From Leptobrachium leishanense (taxonomy: Eukaryota; Chordata; Amphibia; Anura; Megophryidae), in NCBI GenBank assembly GCA_009667805.1, contig CM019069.1:48504153-48568152 (forward strand): a stretch of 64,000 nt of DNA, given 5' to 3'. The translations under genes were made by a program, and so were the position numbers. The notes beneath the pieces were generated by a model. The model searched no databases, was not told the DNA's origin, and worked only from the letters and a program-made list of their open reading frames with translations. This document shows, piece after piece, positions 57,232 to 64,000 of the stretch. The number at the start of each line of letters is the position of its first letter. Position 1 is the stretch's first letter.

Positions 57232-58633
57232 ACAAGAGTGGGTGTCTGTGGAGGCGCTTACTAGGTAACTGTGGTTCCTTAAAAAAGGGGGGGTGCTGCC
57301 TACAGGGGGTTGCACATAAATCTCAACCTAAATGTGCAAATAAATGTGTAGAAAAGGGTAAGGGTCCGTGTGACGCAGTGAGTGCTTCCAAATATGGAGC
57401 AATCTAGATGAGTATTTCTAAATGCTGATATTATGGCTCAACTCTATTTATCAGGTGGTGTTAGATAAAAGTACTCAAGTGAGTCAATGTTACACTAGTA
57501 TTGTGCAAATAGCAATTCTGTGCAAATGAACAACCTTATGCAAAATAAGCAACAACAATGGTGATAAATCCTTAAATCATGCGTACAAATCTGCTCCTAT
57601 AGCGCAAAGTGTATAGTAATCCACATGTGCAAAATGCATATAAAGTACATATAAAGTGCATGTGCTCATATATCCTATTCCATTCGTAAAGTGCATACAC
57701 AAAATTTGTGTTGATGTGACATCAAAAAAGTCATAAGACAGTCCTTTTATTAGGTTATCTGATAGTCTCTGGATGGCCTATGACTGTATAAAGTGCACGT
57801 GAAAAAGTGCAAATCTCAAAATGAACAAGGTCCGTGACTCCTAGTCACCATACAGTATGTAGGTCACACTTCAGACAAAATGTTCCAACGTTATGCTTCC
57901 TCTCCTCAGTTGGTAGATTCCGTAGCATATATGAGGAAGACAAAAAGAGAGAGACAATAGTGCAGACTGGAGTAATTTGTGAAGTGAATATATATATATA
58001 TGAAAATCACTCACAAATTATAGAGCCTAATAAGTCCTGGCTCTAGGTTGGAATGCCTCACGTCAAATACAGGATGACGTTCCCCCTTTTCCTGGGTCTT
58101 CCAGTTATCCTCAAATAAAAAACATACAGAGAGACAGCGCTCCCATAGCGTGACACAGTACGTATATTCTGAGTAATTACAATTTTTTGTTCAACTCACC
58201 GATTTTGGAGCCTCGGTTTTCTCAGGCTCAGCTTAAAGGCAAATTGTACTTCTTAGTTAGGTGAGTACCTTACCCCTCTCTCCTGCACTGCCTTTCAGCT
58301 TCTGTCTCCAGCTCTGTATTACCATACAGATGGGGACGAAAAAGGGAGGGAGGGGGGAGAGAAAAATTCCTCTGCTTTCACCTTTAAAATATTTTCCTCA
58401 CTCTAAAGGGATAAAATAGTAAGGGGGTATCCCATAACAGAGTAAAACCAGATATGAGAATCAAGTTAAAATATCAAAAATTTATTCCAAAAAAAGTGGG
58501 GGGGGGGTTACTGGACGCGTTTCGGCACTACACCTGTGCCTTCTTCAAGCAGTATAGCATATGGGGTAAGGGCCATCTAGATTGCTCCATATTTGGAAGC
58601 ACCCACTGCGCCACTAGGACTCTTACCCTTTTC
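57232..58633 (-). mobile_element. Penelope-like element piece (putative)
   Basis: Inserted in the transposase with a 16-17 base duplication, GAAACCAAAATTGA(A/G)TT, at 57215-57231 and 58634-58650. Inverted copies of a 60-base block (AAAAGGGTAAGGGTCC...CCAAATATGGAGCAATCTAG) lie at 57347 and 58575. The minus strand carries a hammerhead-like motif at 58508-58553. Long variable duplications, inverted terminal pieces and hammerheads are known traits of Penelope-like elements, but no reverse transcriptase or GIY-YIG endonuclease is present. It shares GAGCCTAATAAGTCCTGGCT with the foldback at 39527-40713. Confidence 0.45.
58508..58553 (-). ncRNA. Hammerhead-ribozyme-like motif
   Basis: Minus-strand order: helix I UACUG, core CUUGAAGA, stem II GGCAC/GUGCC with loop AGGUGUA, then GAAACGCGUC, then helix I partner CAGUA. 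Helix I pairs perfectly over five bases, stem II over five, and ACGCGU forms the minimal two-pair helix III. The first box has one extra U compared with CUGANGA, so cleavage is probably lost or weak in this copy. Confidence 0.45.
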
Positions 58634-58702
58634 GAAACCAAAATTGAGTTGTTTGGAAAAAACACACAACACTATGTGTGGTGAAAAAAAGGCACAGCAC
58701 AC

Positions 58703-58825
58703 TGTCACTGTCGCCTCATAATCCTCGAGAGCTTGCAAAAGTTTCTCTTTCTTTTTATCCTTCGTCGAAATATTTTTGTTTCGACATAATTGTTCCAAGG
58801 TCTTTTTCGAAGGTTGTTGCGACAT
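58703..58825 (-). pseudogene. gag-like N-terminus, truncated
   Basis: The minus-strand ATG at 58823-58825 reads MSQQPSKKTLEQLCRNKNIS, then TKDKKKEKLLQALEDYEA. The L-x2-LC...-STK-x-KK-x-LL-x-AL pattern resembles a SAP-like helix-extension-helix found at the start of gag in some Ty3/Gypsy elements (family knowledge). It stops at the element's broken end. Confidence 0.5.
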
Positions 58826-60164
58826 TCTCACTCCAGCCAAATAAAAGATAGAAAAGAAAAACAAAGAAGGGGAAGGGAACTGCTGTGTATTGTGTAAATT
58901 GTAATAAATGCACTGAGTTCTGCTCTGGAAAAGAAAAAAAAACAATTTCTTTAGTATCTGGATCTATGTTGCTTCACAGATCCAAATACTAACCTGATAT
59001 CCCACCGCTTGCCACCAGTTGTCACGACCACTACGCGCGCTGCTGCGCAAAGACGCCGGGTTAAGTCGCTCACTATCTATCTATCCTAGACCCAGATAAT
59101 TACGCGCGCTTATCTACCCGTCCCGGCCACACTTTCTCTCACAACAGGCACGTAGAGCGCGATGTACAGCGTTGCAATCCTGGGATCAGTATAAGTCTTC
59201 TCCTGAAGCGCGTACTAACTATGTCTCCCACAATCCCTGCAGTCTATTTTTCCTATTCTAATAGTAACGCTGCCACCAGTCCTCATGGACACCACGCGCG
59301 TCGCGACTGGAGACGCAGGGCTTAAACAACAGCACTGTCTCCTGACGACCGCAACTCGCAATTTCTTATATATAACCGAGTTTAAAGCAAATAGCAATAC
59401 TCCCAATCTCTTAGTTAGCGTGGATTTCATCAGCCAGAGTCAAAACTTAAATACTTTTTTGTTTATTTATGATAGAAAAATCACAGTGCTTTGTTACATA
59501 AAAAATTATAACTAGAATAAATCAATTAATTACACACTACACAGCAAATAAAAGAAAAAGGGTGAACCATAGAGCAATTACTTACGAAGAGCTATTCAGT
59601 AAGCTAGCATCAATGGTCTCCTGGAGCCTGGAGATAGAGCATGGACAGATCAGTCCTCTTTCGAAGGTACCCCAAGTGATCAGCCCCAGCACATGGCCAG
59701 TTTTCAGAATTTATACACTTCCTGATCCTTCCAGCCCACCCCCAAATGCCCCAGTGTCCTGCACTACATTTCCCAGAGTCCCCTTTGCTACAGCGCATGT
59801 CAATTATTCTTTAATTGCCCAAAGGTGTCCCTCTTCCCCCCCAGACCCCCCTTACAGATCAAGGATGTGCTTCCTGTCTTTGAAGATTGTGTCCAAATCT
59901 TGGTGCCGGGCTGGCTGCCAAGGTGTGAGTACTATGTCAGAGTACAAAGAACATTCCCTTTTTACAGCTACATGTTATATCCTCCCCCCAAGGGAGAAAG
60001 CTAACCATTTTAACAGGTCTTCCTCAACAGCTGAAATGTAATCAAAATGGTCAGACACAAATATGAATATAACTCTATATGGAGGAGATATGTATAAACA
60101 GGCAGATAGACACATATATACAGGCAGACCCTTATATAGATAGAAATACAGATCTAATCTGCCA
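58703..60164 (-). mobile_element. LTR retrotransposon fragment (one LTR plus gag start)
   Basis: It starts TGTCACTG and ends TCTGCCA, with CACAC duplicated at 58698-58702 and 60165-60169. It contains an LTR of about 1,145 bp (59020-60164), a primer-binding-site-like ACTGGTGGCAAGCGGTGGGA (minus strand) and the first 40 codons of a gag-like ORF. The second LTR is missing: both the LTR end and the gag break read TGTCAC, suggesting a deletion between these short matches. The LTR contains a diverged internal duplication (59016 and 59272, both CACCAGT...CGCGCG). Confidence 0.6.
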
Positions 60165-60887
60165 CACACACCAACATCAAAACCTCATCCCCACTGTAAA
60201 ACAAGGCGGAGGGAGCATTATGGTTTGGGGCTGCTTTGCTGCCTCAGGGCCTGGACGGATTGTTGTCATTGATGGAAAAATGAATTCCAGAGATTATCAA
60301 GACATTTTGCAGAAAAACGTAAAACCATCTGTCCGCCAACTGAAGCTCCGCAGAGGATGGGTGATGCAACAGGACAATGAACCAAAGCATACAAGTAATT
60401 CAACAAAAGAATGGCTTCAACAAAACAAAACACGCCTTCTGGAGTGGCCCAGTCAGAGTCCTGACCTCAACCCGATTGAAATGCTGTGGCATGACCTTAA
60501 GAGAGCGATTCACACCAGACATCCCAAGAATATTGCTACACTGAAACCGTTTTGTGAAGAAGAGTGGTCCAAAATTACTCCAGATCGTTGTGCAGGTCTG
60601 ATCTGCAACTACAGGAAACGTTTGGTTGAGGTTATTGCTGCCAAAGGAGGGTCAACCAGTTATTAAGTCCAAAGATTCACATACTTTTCCACCCTGCACT
60701 GTGAATGTTTACATGTTCTGTTCAATAAAAACATGAAAACATATAATGTTTGTGTTGTATTATTTTAAGCAGACTGTGTTTTTCAAATTGTTGTCACTTA
60801 GATGAAGATCAGAGCACATTTTATGACCAATTCATGCAAAACTCCACGTAATCCCAAAGGGTTCACATACTTTTTCTTGCAACCGTA

Positions 60888-61610
60888 TATAGAAAACACA
60901 TAGGGGGGGTAGCACTCAATCTAAACTAAGCATTCAGTGAGGGTGCATCTCAAAAATAAAATACAGAACAAAATCAGGGAGAGAGCGGAGAGAGCACTCC
61001 AGTCAAACACATTCAAAAACCTGCAACAACAGCTCCATGCATGGGTGCATAATACCATCTTTTACCACATGGTGAAAAATTCTTAAATCTAAGCTTTGTT
61101 GAATAAAATGGTGGAAATTTGGTTCGCAATGAACGGCCGTGAATTGCCTAAGCCTTCCAACAGCGTCAATGTAATCCACCCTCTGGCAGGTCCTACTCTG
61201 TAAACCTAATGACCGCCCATCATGGGATAAACTCACTTACTGAGGAACAGGTCCCCTTCATGGAGCTCCCGCAGATCAATGTTAAATAGAACCTGGAGGA
61301 GGAGTACCTGTGGCAGGGAGGGATGCTTACCCAAGGGATTCATATAGAAAACACATGGGGGGGTAGCACTCAACCTAAACTAAGCACTCAGTGCGGGTGC
61401 ATCTCAAAAATAAAATACAAACAAAACCAGGGAGAGAGCAACGCTGTTGGCAAGCTTAAGCAATTCATGGCCGTTCATTGCGAACCAAATTTCCACCATT
61501 TTATTCAGCAAAACTCAGAGTTAAGAAATTTTCACCATGTGGTAAAAGCTGGTATAATGCACCCATGCATGGAGCTGTTGTTGCAGGTTTTTGAATGTGT
61601 TTGACTGGAG
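60888..61610. repeat. Direct and inverted repeat unit
   Basis: A 100-base block starting AGAAAACACATAGGGGGG recurs as a direct copy at about 61348. A block around TTCGCAATGAACGGCC...CTCCATGCATGGGTGC (60995-61165) recurs inverted at 61440-61605, so ORFs on opposite strands encode the same MHPCMELLLQVFECV peptide. This looks like two head-to-head copies of one repeat, and the family is not recognised. It starts immediately after the Tc1 target TA. Confidence 0.65.
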
Positions 61611-63494
61611 TGCTCTCTCCGTGGTTTTGTTTAATATATATATAAGTTACTGTTATAACCTGTAAAACAAGGCTGTTATCTTTCATGTGCCCTGTCCTTA
61701 TAACTCTGTACTCTGACTTAGTCACGATTTCAGTATACTTTCTCATTAGCGCTCGCAGAAGCTCTCTGAAAATCAGGGATACATCGGCTTTCCAGGTAAT
61801 AAAACTGTAAAACATGGCTGTGGCTGAGTATCTTCAGAATAAAAATAAATAAAAATTTAATAAAATATATATATATATATGTATGTATAAGAACAGACTG
61901 GGACAGCATTAAAAACCCATAACTATTTAACGTTTTAGTCCCCAGTACAGTTAAATAGCACTGCAGACATGTCAGGACTTTCTGCTTGAACGATGTCCTG
62001 TCTGGCCAAAATATAACCCCATAGTGGGTGGTTCTACACCTGGAATTCTATAGAATTTATTCAAGATGTAATCAGACACCGGCCACAGAGTTTCAAATTG
62101 GCTTCATCTGATTGTGTTGCTTCTTAAAACATGTAGTTCTAAGAAGGCAAATGTAACAGAAGAAATACAAAAACTGCAGATAACAATGCGGTCTTCTGTA
62201 GGTGAATAATAAGCCTATATCATCATGATATTAAAGGAGTAGTTCAAGCTGTGCCCTTAGCCTTCCCTGTATTCAATCATACTATTAATTAGCGATATAG
62301 TAAAATATGCAATAAAAAAATTGGAACAAAAAGGCGAAACTGCCCTTTAACATTCCTGAAGGAAGAGGTGTAGTTAGACATGGTGCCACCCACGACACTT
62401 TAAATTTTGCTGCTCAGCCTCCTGACATCAAAGAAATAAATATAAATATGAAACATGAAAATAAACATGAAATTAAGAATAAATATTCACAATTTATTGG
62501 GGCCAGTTATGCCTATAAGAACAAAAGCAAGTTATATTAATTACCCAGAGTGATTTCTTGCATTTATTATAGTTTAGCGAATCATTGCTGGGCGTTTTAA
62601 TGCTATGCAGCTCTGTTATACACCGCACACTTCAAATATATTGCCCCTCTAGCAGAAAATTTCCTAAGAAGGTGCGCATGAAAAGTATATATCAGTTTTT
62701 AGGTAGTGTACCCTGTCTGCTCTTGCCAGTACTTATCATAAACGCTTATTTTTTAATATTACGACATATGGCATCGTTCCAGATCTTTTTTATTTTTATG
62801 TTCCCTGCTATAATCTAGCACTCTTTGTCTTTTTTCCCACAAGGGCAAACATTTTGGCATCTGACGGGGAGAGCTCATTGGTCAGGATTTTGTATTTTCT
62901 GTATCTTTAATGGTCATCACGGTCACATTCACAAGTTACAGATTACAAATTAAGATTATAAATTTGCTCATGAATAGAAATAAATTCTCCTGATCCCTCA
63001 CCTGTAAATGTATTCTTCGCCCTAAGGTCCTGCTCTAAATATAATACTGCAATGCTGAGTATTGAGTAGTTACATCAGAGAGAAGTCAAAGTCTCCAACA
63101 CTGCAAACATTTTCCTTTTCTTTCCAGTGGCAATCTCACCTACCAAACATGTCAAATTTATTGTGTTTGTTTCATGTCATGGTTACCTGCTTCAGACCAG
63201 GGAGGCCAGAGTTAGCAGGTAAAATTGACATTACTGTAGAAAAACAGAGACACAGAATGTGTTACGGTCTGTTGGTGCCATCTTTAGTTTACTGGTGCCA
63301 GAGAAGCCCAGCTCCTCCTCACTCAACACCAACCCCCCTCTACAGGAGGCACAAAGGGCCACAACTGATCCTCAGTAAACCCATTAGTGTTTAACTGAAA
63401 TAAGTAACATTTATCACTGATTTCTGCATTGCAAAATAAATAATAAATAAATATAGGGGGTTGTTATGTATTGAGGTATTATACTGTCCTCCAT
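61611..63494. other. RAPGEF4 intron, mostly unique
   Basis: TA microsatellites at 61635 and 61866. No coding similarity to EPAC2 and no element ends are evident. Confidence 0.45.
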
Positions 63495-63508
63495 CCAGCA
63501 GGTGGCAG
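63495..63508 (+). promoter_or_regulatory. CTCF-like core motif
   Basis: CCAGCAGGTGGCAG matches the vertebrate CTCF core (CCASYAGRKGGCRS) at every position. It lies in otherwise unremarkable intron. Occupancy cannot be judged from sequence. Confidence 0.45.
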
Positions 63509-63806
63509 CATAGTAAATGTGAGCATTTGTTGTTCTGTTGAGTTACTGTCTCTTGTGTGTATGTCTCTGTGTTAGTTTTATGCTGTAATCAGTGAATTAC
63601 TGTTTCAATGCTTGTCTGTATCTGTGAGCAGCTATCCATTCAAATACACAAAAGGGGCCATCTTTTTTCTGTCGACTTGTTTCCATCATGACAATTATAG
63701 ATATGCATAGAAGACATTTCATAATCGTAATATGCGCTCTAACAGAAACACAATCTATTTTCTCTTGCCCTTGCCTGAAAAAAGACATAAACACACACAC
63801 ATCAAA

Positions 63807-64000
63807 GGTTATTCAAAAGCACCGAAACAGTGAATTTCATGGTACGGTGCAATTTCGGGGCAGTTCGTTTATTTATTAAACTGTCAATTCTCCATATACT
63901 AGCAAATTTGACAGCAAAATACAGTGCAGTTCAACGGTTTTCGGCAGCAGGAAAATTGTCCCTTAGAGAAGTAATGGTCCATTCTATTCACAGAACGCCG
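63807..64000 (+). mobile_element. Possible MITE start, cut by the window end
   Basis: AAAGGTTATTCAAAAGCACC resembles the CAGGGTTATTCAAAGAG terminus of the MITE at 4351, followed by similar TTCGG-rich text. The other end is outside the window. Confidence 0.35.

Noticed and set aside
63062..63394. 110-codon frame near the window end
   Set aside because: No recognisable domain, no splice context, length within chance expectation for 64 kb.

Overview
This window is vertebrate nuclear DNA, most likely from an anuran amphibian. It is one section of a single gene, RAPGEF4 (EPAC2), on the + strand, filled almost wall to wall with transposable elements. Three short RAPGEF4 exons with consensus GT/AG splice sites (3384-3526, 5668-5756, 31036-31182) join in frame and encode the first cyclic-nucleotide-binding domain of this cAMP-activated Rap exchange factor. 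Everything else is intron: part of the upstream intron, a 2.1 kb intron, a 25.3 kb intron and more than 32.8 kb of the next one. I found no other host gene, no tRNA or rRNA gene and no CRISPR array. The frog assignment is an inference from the repeat content: several Tc1 families, piggyBac with TTAA-ended deletion derivatives, T2-type TTAAAGG MITEs, many hAT elements and a Rex1/CR1-like LINE.

Layout. 1-7614: Tc1 remnant, foldback repeats, exons A and B, a two-level nested MITE and a piggyBac deletion derivative. 7615-17069: a four-deep nest with matching target-site duplications at every level: solo LTR (GTTTC) > hAT (CCTGCACC) > LTR retrotransposon without recognisable pol (GCGCT) > Tc1 (TA). 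17318-23770: LINE tail, an RT-less retroposon, a Tc1 element carrying a small hAT, and TTAA MITEs. 23785-30758: a MITE split by a 6.2 kb piggyBac element, whose transposase gene is itself split by a 1.45 kb hAT element full of minisatellite. 31036-31182: exon C. 32-47 kb: minisatellite, MITEs, a SINE, an almost complete LINE open reading frame and a solo LTR. 47894-51993: a hAT element loaded with piggyBac and PIF/Harbinger MITEs. 52635-60885: two Tc1 elements, each carrying later insertions (an RT-less retroposon, a Penelope-like piece and an LTR fragment). 60888-64000: an inverted/direct repeat and mostly unique intron with one strong CTCF-like motif.

The elements do not form a pathway. What the window offers is a readable insertion history. 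In at least ten cases element ends and duplicated targets can be read directly, and in several an uninterrupted copy of the target is also present in the window. Less ordinary signals are hammerhead-ribozyme-like cores in foldback (probably Penelope-like) repeats, a pol-less LTR element with modular coding repeats, and a retroposon family without reverse transcriptase whose two copies end in a similar peptide. I see no evidence for a wholly new biological system. All families were recognised by eye, so superfamily assignments resting on TSD length and termini are firmer than family names.
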